Position numbers and translations under genes: made by a program
Assembly (NCBI RefSeq): GCF_030381805.1
Contig: NZ_JAUDRH010000012.1
Coordinates: 1-64,000, forward strand
Source: Chlorogloeopsis sp. ULAP01
Lineage (GTDB): Bacteria; Cyanobacteriota; Cyanobacteriia; Cyanobacteriales; Nostocaceae
Direction: 5' to 3'
DNA: 64,000 nucleotides
Shown here: piece after piece, positions 36,849 through 45,949 of the stretch
Layout of the letters: each line of letters starts with the position of its first letter
How positions within the stretch are numbered: position 1 is the first letter of the stretch
Notes under the pieces: model-generated
Databases searched by the model: none
Seen by the model: the letters and a program-made list of their open reading frames with translations, nothing else
What the model was told of the DNA's origin: nothing

Positions 36849-38111
36849 TTAGCCAATTGAAGTTTTGCTATCAAAAGATGAGAGTGAGACTTGAGAAGGA
36901 TGGTGTTCAATTAATTGAATGTTGTAAGGATCTTTGATTTGATAAATTACACCCCGCCACTCAACTTTTCGTTTCAACATTGTTGATAGACCAGCCAGCG
37001 TAACAACCAATTGCATCAGCGGAATAGCCAGTAAAATTTTCGCTATGACTGGAAATGAAAAGTTCTGCGTCTTTTGACCGTTTGCCCGAATCACCCGCCG
37101 CACAGCTTGTTCTGCAAGTATAAGCAGTACAGCCATTGCAAGAATGTAGCCGACGATTCCGCTTCCAACCCAAGCTGCGGCAGTAAAATTGCTGCGAGCC
37201 ACAGCAATTAGCAGCAGTGCTATTCCGACTGCGAGAGTTGATGTGAATGTTAATACTTGAAAGAAAGCCAGACGCCAGGTGGGGTGATAGAGTCGCGATA
37301 CGAGTAATTGGCGTTGAATGAAGCGCCAGCATTGGGCTAAATCGCACTCCTCGCGATTGCTCATCATAACTGTAGGCACGAATTTCACTTTTAAACCAAT
37401 GTTCTGCAAAGCTCCCCATACCGGAGAATCAACAGAAATGCTATGCCTCCATATCTTCAAAAGTTGGGCTTGCTGCAACACCGAGAGCCTCATTGCCATA
37501 GAGCCTCCCCAAGGATATTTGTTGATATACATGGAGACAACTGCTCCCAAGTTAAATAAATGTCGAATCAGTGAACCCCACTGTCCGATTTGCGGCATAT
37601 ACCAACGGTTTCCGGTAGTGGCTCCGATCCGCTCATCCACCAGGGGCGCAACCAGTTCGCGCAGCCAGGTGGAATGGGGGACAACGTCGGCATCTATGAA
37701 AGCCGCTACCTGATAAGAATCGTCTAGTGCATTAATAGCTTGCACTAACGCACTGCCTTTGAGACTACAAGTTTTGTGCCGAGCAATTAAAGGGCTGACT
37801 TGAACGTGTGTTGCTCCCAGTTGCTGGATGATTTGAGTGACAATATTCCAAGCAGGATCTTTTTGACTATCAACAATGATGTGTAACTTGTAGTCCGGAT
37901 AGTTCTGCTGGAGCAGGGCGCGCACGCAGTCCCCTAAAAATGGATCTGCACATCGTAGGGGAAGGATCACTACTGCCTTAGGCAACCACTCGTCCGGCAT
38001 CGCCTTCGAGCTTGGCAAACGGAATGACGATACTAAAGGCAGTACGTAAGACGTTTGAAGAACTACAAAAATAGCCAAAACTCCAAAAATAGCGATCGCT
38101 AACTCGTTCAT
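36849..38111 (-). CDS. GT21-like (ceramide glucosyltransferase/HpnI-type) glycosyltransferase
   Basis: 420 residues; ATG preceded by GAGG. N-terminal membrane helix (about 5-27), GT2/GT21 catalytic domain with D-rich motifs VDSQKD (about 86) and FIDADVVP (about 137), the late motif RFIQRQLLVSRLY standing for Q/RxxRW, and two to three C-terminal helices (about 290-390). Members transfer a hexose or HexNAc to a lipid such as ceramide or hopanoid. Here the acceptor is probably the lipid made by the FAAL/KS genes upstream. It is 14 bases from the SDR gene, in an operon. Confidence 0.85.
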   Translation of the reverse strand: MNELAIAIFGVLAIFVVLQTSYVLPLVSSFRLPSSKAMPDEWLPKAVVILPLRCADPFLGDCVRALLQQNYPDYKLHIIVDSQKDPAWNIVTQIIQQLGATHVQVSPLIARHKTCSLKGSALVQAINALDDSYQVAAFIDADVVPHSTWLRELVAPLVDERIGATTGNRWYMPQIGQWGSLIRHLFNLGAVVSMYINKYPWGGSMAMRLSVLQQAQLLKIWRHSISVDSPVWGALQNIGLKVKFVPTVMMSNREECDLAQCWRFIQRQLLVSRLYHPTWRLAFFQVLTFTSTLAVGIALLLIAVARSNFTAAAWVGSGIVGYILAMAVLLILAEQAVRRVIRANGQKTQNFSFPVIAKILLAIPLMQLVVTLAGLSTMLKRKVEWRGVIYQIKDPYNIQLIEHHPSQVSLSSFDSKTSIG

Positions 38112-38125
38112 TGATTTACCTCAAA

Positions 38126-39124
38126 CTAATTAACTTTGCTTGGATTTTTTGTTAGCCATTCCTGCGTGCGTCGCATTCCTTCTTCTAGATCTATTTTTGG
38201 TTCATAACCCAACTGCATTCGTGCTTTAGCGATGGAATAAGCATAGGGACGAGTCACCATATCTATCGATTCTGGTAAAAGCTTGGGTGTTTGACCAAGA
38301 ACAGTTTGAACCCAGCAGTGCAGCCAAGCGATAAACTTCATTACACCTGCTGGCAGAGAAATGGGTGTAGGGGCATTTCCTATTTCGGCTAGGCGTGTAA
38401 AATACTCCTTCCAGGAAGTTTCTTGTCCATCAGTGATATTAAAGACTTCTCCATAGGCTTCTTTTTCTACAGCAAGAAATATGGCCTCGATCAAATTGTC
38501 TATATATACGTGGTTTATAACTCCTCGCCCGCCATTAACCAATGCAAACATTCTTTGCCGCATTAATTGCAGTGGTCGAACTATCCAAGCTAAACTTCCA
38601 GGCCCGTAAACATCTCCCGGTCTGATGATAATGATGCCAAAAGCTGGCGGAGCGTTTAGTTTTAAGAGTTCCTTTTCGCTTTCTATTTTTGTTTGGCAGT
38701 AAGGATTGTTTTCTCCATACAGCGGCCCGTCTTCGGTGACTCCATTGGGGAAGTTGAAGCCGTACACCATCACGCTTGAGAGATGAACAAAAGTTTTCAC
38801 ACCAGCATTTTTTGCGGCTGTCGCCATATTAACGCTGCCACCAACGTTGACTTCATGAAAATATTTCGGCGAGCCACCCTCTTTAACAATGGCAGCTGTA
38901 TGCAGAACTATGTCTACTCCCTGGCATACTTTTTGGGCAGCAGCCGGATCGGTTACACTACCAATAATTACTTCTGCGCCTAATCTTTGTGCCTCTTTAG
39001 CCTTATCTTCTGAACGTTGTAGCCCTCGAACTTTTATTCCCTGAGCTAAGGCTATTTCAGCAGTACGCAAGCCTATAAATCCACCAATTCCAGTAATGAG
39101 AAGGGTTTTGTTTTTAAGATTCAT
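38126..39124 (-). CDS. NAD(P)-dependent epimerase/dehydratase (extended SDR)
   Basis: 332 residues. Rossmann motif TGIGGFIG at the N-terminus, active-site Ser in HLSSVMVYG, and Tyr-x3-Lys in PYCQTKIE. The best match by eye is the 3-beta-HSD/sterol-dehydrogenase-like or dihydroflavonol-reductase-like branch, which acts on lipid or polyketide carbonyls as well as nucleotide sugars. It is 28 bases after the TubC-domain gene and 14 before the GT21-like gene. In context it may reduce a keto group on the lipid chain, or make a sugar donor for the adjacent glycosyltransferase. Confidence 0.85.
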   Translation of the reverse strand: MNLKNKTLLITGIGGFIGLRTAEIALAQGIKVRGLQRSEDKAKEAQRLGAEVIIGSVTDPAAAQKVCQGVDIVLHTAAIVKEGGSPKYFHEVNVGGSVNMATAAKNAGVKTFVHLSSVMVYGFNFPNGVTEDGPLYGENNPYCQTKIESEKELLKLNAPPAFGIIIIRPGDVYGPGSLAWIVRPLQLMRQRMFALVNGGRGVINHVYIDNLIEAIFLAVEKEAYGEVFNITDGQETSWKEYFTRLAEIGNAPTPISLPAGVMKFIAWLHCWVQTVLGQTPKLLPESIDMVTRPYAYSIAKARMQLGYEPKIDLEEGMRRTQEWLTKNPSKVN

Positions 39125-39152
39125 AGCTCGATGGGATGGTAGAAATTAAAGT

Positions 39153-41021
39153 TTAGCTCGTAGTTACGCTCTCTTTAAGGGAAGTGAAATGCTTCCCACC
39201 CAGTTCAATTTGTCCTTTTTCAACTCCAGTTTTGATTCTGGCAATTAAGTACTCCCAATCAGAGGTGATAATATTTGTGCCATGATCTGGCTCAACCAGA
39301 CTGGCTAGGACAATGTTACTGTCATATTTATTCACTAAATTGTGTATACCTAGAAAATTGAAAACCCCTGATTCATAGGTTCCACAAGGAACTGAGGGAT
39401 TGTCCACTCCGGTGCAGTATTCACCCGGCTGAAACCATTCTGGTGAAGAATATCCGTGAAAATGCACCATAGGTGCGCCTTTTTCAATCAGCTTCGGTGC
39501 GTACAAAGCAGATGCAAGAGCGATCGCAACCATAACATACGTATCGTAAGAAGGTTTAATATCTATTTCTGCCGGGTCGATTCCTTCCGGTAATTTTAGA
39601 TGTAATTTATTTTTTAAACCCATTCTGAGAATATCACGTTCTAGGTTTAAATCTGTTTTATTTGCACCTGAGCGCGAGCATACCAGCCAAATATCAGGAA
39701 TTTGTTTATAGGCATATTTGTTTTTTATTTTTGTTTTTACGTATCGCCTGCCTATCTCATTTTGACGAACTTCATCGCTACTATATCCTTCTATAGAAGA
39801 TAAACTTTCCCATTCGCTTTCTGATATTTCAACAGCACCAACGTATTGTGGAGGTTCTGCATAGGCGACAAAGCCATAGGAAACACCTGTTCTGCCATTG
39901 ACTATGCAATCCACAATATCTCTGTGAGATTTCCTTTTGATAATTTCACTAAGCTTAAAACCAGAAGGAAATAGTCCTGTTGATGCCAATTCTTGACTTA
40001 ATCGCACTAATTTATGAGCATAATTAGACTGGTTAGGATTATATTTACCTACCTCAAATTGATTTATAGGTAGAGGGGCAATTGGTACATAAATTTTAGG
40101 AATTAAAGATTGAAAAACAAATTTATCGACTTTGTCTCTAGAAAAAAGCGAATCTGAAAGATTCATATTTAAAATTGAAATATTTTCAGTCGAGACACCA
40201 ATCACAATCTCAGAGAAATTTCGCACTAATATATTTACACCAATCGTGATTTTCTTTTGATATGGCAGTTGCAAGTCAACAAAATTCTTATCTAGCTCTG
40301 AAATTAAGATAATTTGTGTAGATGTCGGGTCTTCAAGACGTTGGAGTGCATGGTCTTCAGCCCAACTAATTAACCGAGCAATTTTTGCAACTGATAATTT
40401 TTGATTTTTAGAGATAAAACGAGAATAAAATTTATAAATATTTTCAGCTATCAAGCTTTTAAATTTATCAATTACATCTGAAGGTCTTTCAACGTCGATA
40501 ACTGCATGAATTTCGGATTTAACTACTCTTATTTTGACATTTTTCTTCCATTTAACTATGGGAATAAGAATTTCGTAGGAGAACTCTCTAGTGGCTTCTT
40601 GCCAAGAGACGATGTGAACGCCATAGCTTTGGAGTTTTAATTGTAATTCTTCTCTGAATTCTAGGATAGTTTTGTTCTTAAATTTTTTAGGTAATGGTCT
40701 AAAAGTCACTTTCAGTTTTTTTGCCATCACATTGGGATCAACAATTGGTGACTTAAAATGCATAGTAACTCGCTCAGAAAAGCCACCCATTAAACGACCA
40801 ATTGTTTGGAGGCTTAAACCCAAACCTTCATGAATAAAGTTGTCGCAGGCAGCATTATTTTTACGTAGAAAAGTAAGAATTTCTGTTTTGCGTGCAGCAA
40901 TATCAGCCTGAAGTTGTGGTGTCAGAATTCCTTGAGGAGAATTAATCCTGAGTTTGTCGTTATCAGCCCACAACTGAACACCCTGTTGATTTAGATTTGT
41001 TAACAGTTCTTTGACGTTCAT
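39153..41021 (-). CDS. TubC-docking-domain protein with a novel C-terminal region
   Basis: 622 residues. Residues 1-55 match the TubC N-terminal docking domain (VKELLTNLNQQGVQLWADND, ILTPQLQADIAARKTEILTFL in parts), normally found at the N-terminus of NRPS or PKS megaenzymes. The remaining 560 residues contain no NRPS or PKS catalytic motif that I recognise. Features seen: a beta-rich region (about 85-330) and a more conserved-looking C-terminal part with several Cys, His and Asp (VHFHGYSSPEWFQPGEYCTG, VPCGTYESGVFNF). The docking domain should tether it to an ACP or KS partner of the cluster. It may be a new tailoring or release enzyme. No signal peptide. Function unknown. Confidence 0.7.
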   Translation of the reverse strand: MNVKELLTNLNQQGVQLWADNDKLRINSPQGILTPQLQADIAARKTEILTFLRKNNAACDNFIHEGLGLSLQTIGRLMGGFSERVTMHFKSPIVDPNVMAKKLKVTFRPLPKKFKNKTILEFREELQLKLQSYGVHIVSWQEATREFSYEILIPIVKWKKNVKIRVVKSEIHAVIDVERPSDVIDKFKSLIAENIYKFYSRFISKNQKLSVAKIARLISWAEDHALQRLEDPTSTQIILISELDKNFVDLQLPYQKKITIGVNILVRNFSEIVIGVSTENISILNMNLSDSLFSRDKVDKFVFQSLIPKIYVPIAPLPINQFEVGKYNPNQSNYAHKLVRLSQELASTGLFPSGFKLSEIIKRKSHRDIVDCIVNGRTGVSYGFVAYAEPPQYVGAVEISESEWESLSSIEGYSSDEVRQNEIGRRYVKTKIKNKYAYKQIPDIWLVCSRSGANKTDLNLERDILRMGLKNKLHLKLPEGIDPAEIDIKPSYDTYVMVAIALASALYAPKLIEKGAPMVHFHGYSSPEWFQPGEYCTGVDNPSVPCGTYESGVFNFLGIHNLVNKYDSNIVLASLVEPDHGTNIITSDWEYLIARIKTGVEKGQIELGGKHFTSLKESVTTS

Positions 41022-41087
41022 ACAAGTTCAACAATTACAACTAAAGAAGTAGTTTGCAGTTCTGTCAATTGTAGAACTGCTGGGCAG

Positions 41088-41405
41088 TTAAATTTCAAAC
41101 ACTTCTAATTTTGCTATTTTTAATTCTTCAACTAAATACTCAGATAACGACTCAATATTGGGATAATTCCAGAGCAAAAGCGGAGATAGCTGCAATCCAA
41201 AGTATTGTTTTCCTAAATTAGCAATACTCACGATCTGCACTGAGTCTAAACCATAGCTATCAAAGGGTACTTTAATGTCAATTTCATCAGGCTCAATTCC
41301 CAACTGTTCGGCAATTTGACTTGCTAACCAGTCTTGCATATCTTCTGCTGTCATTTGTACAGGACTGGTTTGGTTTTCTAAAGTCTGCTCTATCATTGGC
41401 ATCAC
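41088..41405 (-). CDS. Acyl carrier protein (second in cluster)
   Basis: 105 residues. Ser in FDSYGLDSVQI is the phosphopantetheine attachment site; length and helical pattern are those of a freestanding PKS-type ACP, with about 20 extra residues at the N-terminus. Its start overlaps the KS gene's stop by four bases (ATGA type). It probably carries the chain elongated by that KS. Confidence 0.9.
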   Translation of the reverse strand: MMPMIEQTLENQTSPVQMTAEDMQDWLASQIAEQLGIEPDEIDIKVPFDSYGLDSVQIVSIANLGKQYFGLQLSPLLLWNYPNIESLSEYLVEELKIAKLEVFEI

Positions 41406-44005
41406 CTTAATTTTTCAACGGATTTTCCATTAGCTTCGTTTACCAGACGTCGTTGCTGTTTATCTAATATTTCCAACAATTCTGGTAGTAATTTAATTTG
41501 AGCTTCAGAAAAATTGCCTTTCTCCCTTAAGAATTGAATTATTTGTTGATTTTCTCTTTGATGTAGAAGATGAAAAAATTGAGTTTGAGTTTTATGTTGT
41601 GTTGTGGTTACTTCTTGATGCATATCGTCATCTGATTTAAACCAATAGCGCTGGCGCTGGAAGGGGTAAGTTGGTATTTGCAGACGACGACGGGGATAAT
41701 CTTGGTCAAAGCTAAACCAGTCTATGACTGCACCACGCACAAATAATTCTGCTAAACTGTGGAGCATTTGCTGCCAATCGTCTTGTCCTTGACACAAGCT
41801 AGACAGACATACTGCAATTTCTTGTGGTAAAGAAGTTGGTTTTGAGGCGATCGCTAATACTACTTGACAACCTGCTAACTTTTCTACAGCAGCCGTCAAT
41901 TTCTCTGGTTGCTGTAAATGAGAACACCAGTATTGAGGCGTAGCAATTTCTTTGGTTGTCAGTTCGTCATTGAGACTGGAAATTAACGGAATTTGTGGTT
42001 GAGAGTAGATAACTTCCTTCGCAACTTCCGCAAAAGCCTCTACCATATTTTCAGAACCAGCTTCAATTAAACGAGTTCGTTCAACAACCAGCATCAAAGC
42101 ATCTTCCAGGTTAAATACGCCAGCTAAAGTTGCAGCCACATATTCTCCCACACCATAACCAGTCATTACCTTGGGTTGAACTCCCCAGTCCTGCCAGAGT
42201 TTGGCTAAGGCATACTGAATAGCAAACAGGATGGGTTGAGCTAATTTTAAATGTGCAGCAACAACATTTGAATTCAGAATCTTAGTTAAGGATCTATTAA
42301 GGTAAATTTGGAGAATTTCTGTACAGCGATCAAAAGCTTTGCGAAAAGTGGGTTGAGTTTCGTAGAGTTGCCTTCCCATTCCAAAATCTTCTAACTCTTC
42401 GCCAGAGAAGAAGAACGCAACTTTTGGGCGCTTTCTGCTTTTTAATTTACCTTGAAAAATTCTGTTAGTTTTCCGACCGACAATGAAAGCATTTAACTGT
42501 TGGCGTAACTGTACGATAGATTCTGTCGCTATACACAAACGATGGTCAAAATGCGTCCGTCCTGTATTAGCGGTAAAGCAAACATCCGCCAGCGATGCTT
42601 CAGGATGAGATCCTAAAAAGGCTTCATAACCTTGTGCGAGTTCTCGTAAAGCCAAATCGCTTTTTGCTGATAAGGTGATTAAATGTTGGGGGCGTTCCAC
42701 ATATTTCTGTACTGGCGCTGATACAGGTGCTTCTTCTAAGATAACGTGAGCATTGGTGCCGCCAAAACCAAATGCACTTACCGCAGCTAAACGGCTCTGG
42801 TTGCCACGGGGCCATTTTTGTAACTCGCTGGGAATAGAAAATGCAGTGTTTGTCAGAGAAATATAAGGATTGAGCTGCTTGAGATGCAGATGAGGAGGAA
42901 TTTCTTCGTGTTGCAGCGCCAAGACGACTTTGATTAAAGCGGAAATTCCCGCAGCTCCTTCTAAATGCCCAATATTTGTCTTGACTGAGCCAATCAAACA
43001 AGGTTGGTTTGATTCGCGTCCCTCCATCAGGACTGCTTTTAGGGCTTTAAACTCTATGGCATCTCCTATAGAAGTACCAACGGCATGAGCATCAACATAG
43101 TTAATCTCTGTTGGCTCAACTTTCGCATTTGCTAAGGCTTGGCGGATCACTGCTTGTTGAGCCAGCCCATTAGGTGCAGTCAGGCTATTACTCAATCCAT
43201 CTTGGTTCACTGCCGAGCCTCTGATGAGAGCAAGAATATTATCTCCATCTCTGACCGCATCATATAGACGTTTGAGTACAACTACACCACAACCCTCGCC
43301 TCTGACATAACCATCAGCATCGGCATCAAAAGTTTTACAGCGACCACTAGCCGACAGCAAACGTGTTTGTGAGGAGGAGATAGTCGAATCTGGGGATAAA
43401 ATTAAGTTTACTCCTCCTGCTAGACACAAATCTGATTCACCGTTTCGCAAACTTTGGCAAGCTAGGTGAACTGTTACTAAGGAAGAGGAGCAAGCAGTAT
43501 CTACAGCCATACTAGGGCCGCGCAAATCCAGGAAATAGGATAAGCGATTGGCAATTATGCAGGGAGTTGTGCCTATACCGCTATACTGTCCGATCTGAGA
43601 GAAATTTTTGTAGATCAGTCTGTGATAATCAATGGTACACAAACCTATAAATACCCCTGTCTGGCTACCAGCCAAGCTAGTTGGCACTATAGCTGCGTTT
43701 TCTAAAGCTTCCCAAGCTACTTCTAAAAATATCCTCTGTTGGGGATCTGTATGCTCAACCTCGTCTGCAGACATTCCAAAAAAGTCAGCATCGAACCAAT
43801 CTACCTGTTCTAGAAAACCACCCCAACGGGTGTTCATTTTACCTGGTACTTCTGGATTGGGATCGTAAAAGTCATCAATATCCCATCGTTCTTTTGGCAC
43901 GGGAGCGATCCCATCTACACCATTACGCAATAACTGCCAAAAAGATTGGGGATTTTTCGCTTTGGGAAAACGGCAGCCAATGCCTACAATTGCTATAGGT
44001 TCCAT
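41402..44005 (-). CDS. Type I PKS: ketosynthase plus inactive AT-like domain
   Basis: 867 residues. KS domain (about 1-425) with a complete triad: C172 in DTACSSS, H307 in VDAHAVGTS (usual form VEAHGTGT) and H347 in KTNIGHLEG. A linker follows, then an acyltransferase-like domain (about 525-780) that is clearly degenerate: GQGSQ is replaced by GEELE (about 535), and the serine motif GHSxGE reads GYGVGE (616-621), so the catalytic Ser (618) is Gly and the His before it is Tyr. About 100 residues of the usual AT small subdomain are also missing. A helical tail (about 800-867) may be a docking region. Extender loading must come from a separate AT, or the KS only condenses or transfers. It lies between the CylC-like gene and its own ACP. 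Confidence 0.9.
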   Translation of the reverse strand: MEPIAIVGIGCRFPKAKNPQSFWQLLRNGVDGIAPVPKERWDIDDFYDPNPEVPGKMNTRWGGFLEQVDWFDADFFGMSADEVEHTDPQQRIFLEVAWEALENAAIVPTSLAGSQTGVFIGLCTIDYHRLIYKNFSQIGQYSGIGTTPCIIANRLSYFLDLRGPSMAVDTACSSSLVTVHLACQSLRNGESDLCLAGGVNLILSPDSTISSSQTRLLSASGRCKTFDADADGYVRGEGCGVVVLKRLYDAVRDGDNILALIRGSAVNQDGLSNSLTAPNGLAQQAVIRQALANAKVEPTEINYVDAHAVGTSIGDAIEFKALKAVLMEGRESNQPCLIGSVKTNIGHLEGAAGISALIKVVLALQHEEIPPHLHLKQLNPYISLTNTAFSIPSELQKWPRGNQSRLAAVSAFGFGGTNAHVILEEAPVSAPVQKYVERPQHLITLSAKSDLALRELAQGYEAFLGSHPEASLADVCFTANTGRTHFDHRLCIATESIVQLRQQLNAFIVGRKTNRIFQGKLKSRKRPKVAFFFSGEELEDFGMGRQLYETQPTFRKAFDRCTEILQIYLNRSLTKILNSNVVAAHLKLAQPILFAIQYALAKLWQDWGVQPKVMTGYGVGEYVAATLAGVFNLEDALMLVVERTRLIEAGSENMVEAFAEVAKEVIYSQPQIPLISSLNDELTTKEIATPQYWCSHLQQPEKLTAAVEKLAGCQVVLAIASKPTSLPQEIAVCLSSLCQGQDDWQQMLHSLAELFVRGAVIDWFSFDQDYPRRRLQIPTYPFQRQRYWFKSDDDMHQEVTTTQHKTQTQFFHLLHQRENQQIIQFLREKGNFSEAQIKLLPELLEILDKQQRRLVNEANGKSVEKLR

Positions 44006-44084
44006 CTGAATAGTTTGCCCTATTAATTAATAACTGCTGACTAGGGAAATACTATCTCGCCTGTTTTGTCATGAAAGTATGGCT

Positions 44085-45503
44085 CTAGCTCTCCTGAGCC
44101 ATAACCGATTGAGAGAACTGTCTAAAGGTTTTGGCATTGCGTGAAAGTGCTTTGCTAATAGAGCCTCCAGCTGCCATAATTCCCATTTCGCGGTTGATAG
44201 ACCATTGATAGTCTAGACGACTGAATAATCTCCGCATCAATTCCAACAGATTTTGATGGTACTTGAGTCCTACATGGTAACCTTCGTGTTCTTGACAAAA
44301 GCACTTTTCCATCCAATTGAGTGCTTCTTTTGTCTCCATCCCAAATAGAGGAGATTTTAAGAGCTTGTAGTAAAAGAGCATTAACATCGGATCATCGTAA
44401 ACACAGCGACCGGGTATCACCCCAGAAAGACCGCTCAAAAGATTGCGTTGCATCTTGTAAATCATCAAACCAGATATAAATTTCTCATAAGCTGTAGGTT
44501 TTGAGAAATCCTTATACATATCTCTGGCGATGGTTTGGGAAATGGTGGTATGGAAAGCCTCGTCTAATAAATGGTAGTAGGAGACAGCAGTTGGAGTTGG
44601 GATATATTCGCCTTTTTGCTCTAATTCTCGAAAATATCTGACATAGGGATATTCTTGGTTTTTGAGAATTGCATTAGCAGTGTAGCGCAAGGAATAGTAC
44701 TGACACGCCATAAACGGCGACATACCCCAATGAATGGCAAAGAACCGCAACCAATAACGCGCCGCAATTCGCCCTCCTAAACCATCTGCTGGTGCGGGAA
44801 TCGGCTCACCTTTTTCTTCTAAGCCTTGCAAATATGGAGAATAATACTGTTTTTTGTCTCTCAACATCGTTTTCGCGAGCGCGCTTAAGACATTGTCTCG
44901 ATGTAGCGAAAATGGTGAACTTCCCTGAGTTGAGATGAAAAACTCCCGTACAGGCTGAGGGATTAAAAGCTTAAACCAGTGATTGCTGTCTTTATCTAAT
45001 CTGCCATAGAGGGAATTTCCCAATATAGTTTTACCAACTATGCCCATTTTTGTTTTGAAACCGATTCTTTGAAAGGTGCGAATGTGATAGCTTTCCTGTT
45101 TGGTTTCAAATTCTAGTTCGTCACAAAGTGTTTCGTAACCGCCAACAGCACGAAAAACACCAGCCGTAATCGTGTTGTAAATGCTTGTCGTGGCTTCACT
45201 AACAGCAGTATGGTTATAGTTTCCTACCCAATAAAGATGGTTGAGAGCTAGCTTTTGCGTAGTCGAAGCAGCTTGATAAAGAGGGGTACCATACAGAAGT
45301 GAAAGTTCGGGAACTCCCCAGTAATAATTGCTGTTACTGGCATAGCTAAACTCGTTACCTAGCTCTGTGAGTTGTTCGGTATAGTCTGAATTAGTATTAT
45401 TCTGATAAGTTTTTTCGATCAGTTGGAAATGCCTTGTTTCTTTTGCTGCTGCCAGAGCCGAAGATTGATTTTTTGGATCTAAAGTTTTGTTGACAGCTAC
45501 CAT
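44085..45503 (-). CDS. CylC-like dimetal-carboxylate oxygenase/halogenase
   Basis: 472 residues, mostly helical, with ferritin-like metal-ligand motifs: E103 (SEATTSIYN), E137-x2-H140 (QESYH), E315-x2-H318 (DEAFH), and E405/E407/H410 (QEHEGYH). The size, the YYWGVPELSLLYGTPLY and LALNHLYW segments (in parts) and the position right after FAAL and ACP genes match the CylC/BrtJ type. CylC of the cylindrocyclophane pathway chlorinates an unactivated carbon of an ACP-bound fatty acyl chain. Some relatives may hydroxylate or desaturate instead, so halogenation is an inference. The likely substrate is the acyl group on the ACP encoded at 45587-45892. Confidence 0.75.
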   Translation of the reverse strand: MVAVNKTLDPKNQSSALAAAKETRHFQLIEKTYQNNTNSDYTEQLTELGNEFSYASNSNYYWGVPELSLLYGTPLYQAASTTQKLALNHLYWVGNYNHTAVSEATTSIYNTITAGVFRAVGGYETLCDELEFETKQESYHIRTFQRIGFKTKMGIVGKTILGNSLYGRLDKDSNHWFKLLIPQPVREFFISTQGSSPFSLHRDNVLSALAKTMLRDKKQYYSPYLQGLEEKGEPIPAPADGLGGRIAARYWLRFFAIHWGMSPFMACQYYSLRYTANAILKNQEYPYVRYFRELEQKGEYIPTPTAVSYYHLLDEAFHTTISQTIARDMYKDFSKPTAYEKFISGLMIYKMQRNLLSGLSGVIPGRCVYDDPMLMLFYYKLLKSPLFGMETKEALNWMEKCFCQEHEGYHVGLKYHQNLLELMRRLFSRLDYQWSINREMGIMAAGGSISKALSRNAKTFRQFSQSVMAQES

Positions 45504-45586
45504 GACTTTCTCCTGAAAGGGTTATTGAACAACGGCGACAATTTCTATTTCTATTCTTGTTGTTCCTGAAGTTGAGATAATTTAGA

Positions 45587-45892
45587 CTAACTTTTAGCCT
45601 TTAATTCTGAGCTTAAATGGTTTACCAATGATTCAATAGTTGGGTAATCATAGAGTAGAGTTGGATCTACCTCTGTTCCTAACCAGTCTTCTAAATCGCC
45701 TGTCAAACCAACTGCTACTGAAGAATCTAAGCCGTAACGGTCAAAAGGTATTGTCACGTCTATTTCTCCTGAATCTACTTCCAACAATTCAGCTAGATAA
45801 GAAACAATCCATGCTTCAATCTGTGCTGCTGTTGGTATGTTTTTAACTGCAACTGTAGATGTGGTATTTGCAACAAAACTCTTCGTGGTCAT
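45587..45892 (-). CDS. Acyl carrier protein (partner of the FAAL)
   Basis: 101 residues. Phosphopantetheine Ser in DRYGLDSSVAV; the first 20 residues are a flexible extension. It lies 57 bases after the acyl-AMP ligase gene, the usual FAAL-ACP pairing in cyanobacterial lipid pathways, and 83 bases before the CylC-like gene. The FAAL would load it with a fatty acid. Confidence 0.9.
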   Translation of the reverse strand: MTTKSFVANTTSTVAVKNIPTAAQIEAWIVSYLAELLEVDSGEIDVTIPFDRYGLDSSVAVGLTGDLEDWLGTEVDPTLLYDYPTIESLVNHLSSELKAKS

Positions 45893-45949
45893 TGTTCAAT
45901 CCTTTGTACTAATTAATGAGTATGTTTTCAGAGCGAGTGTGATTCTTTT

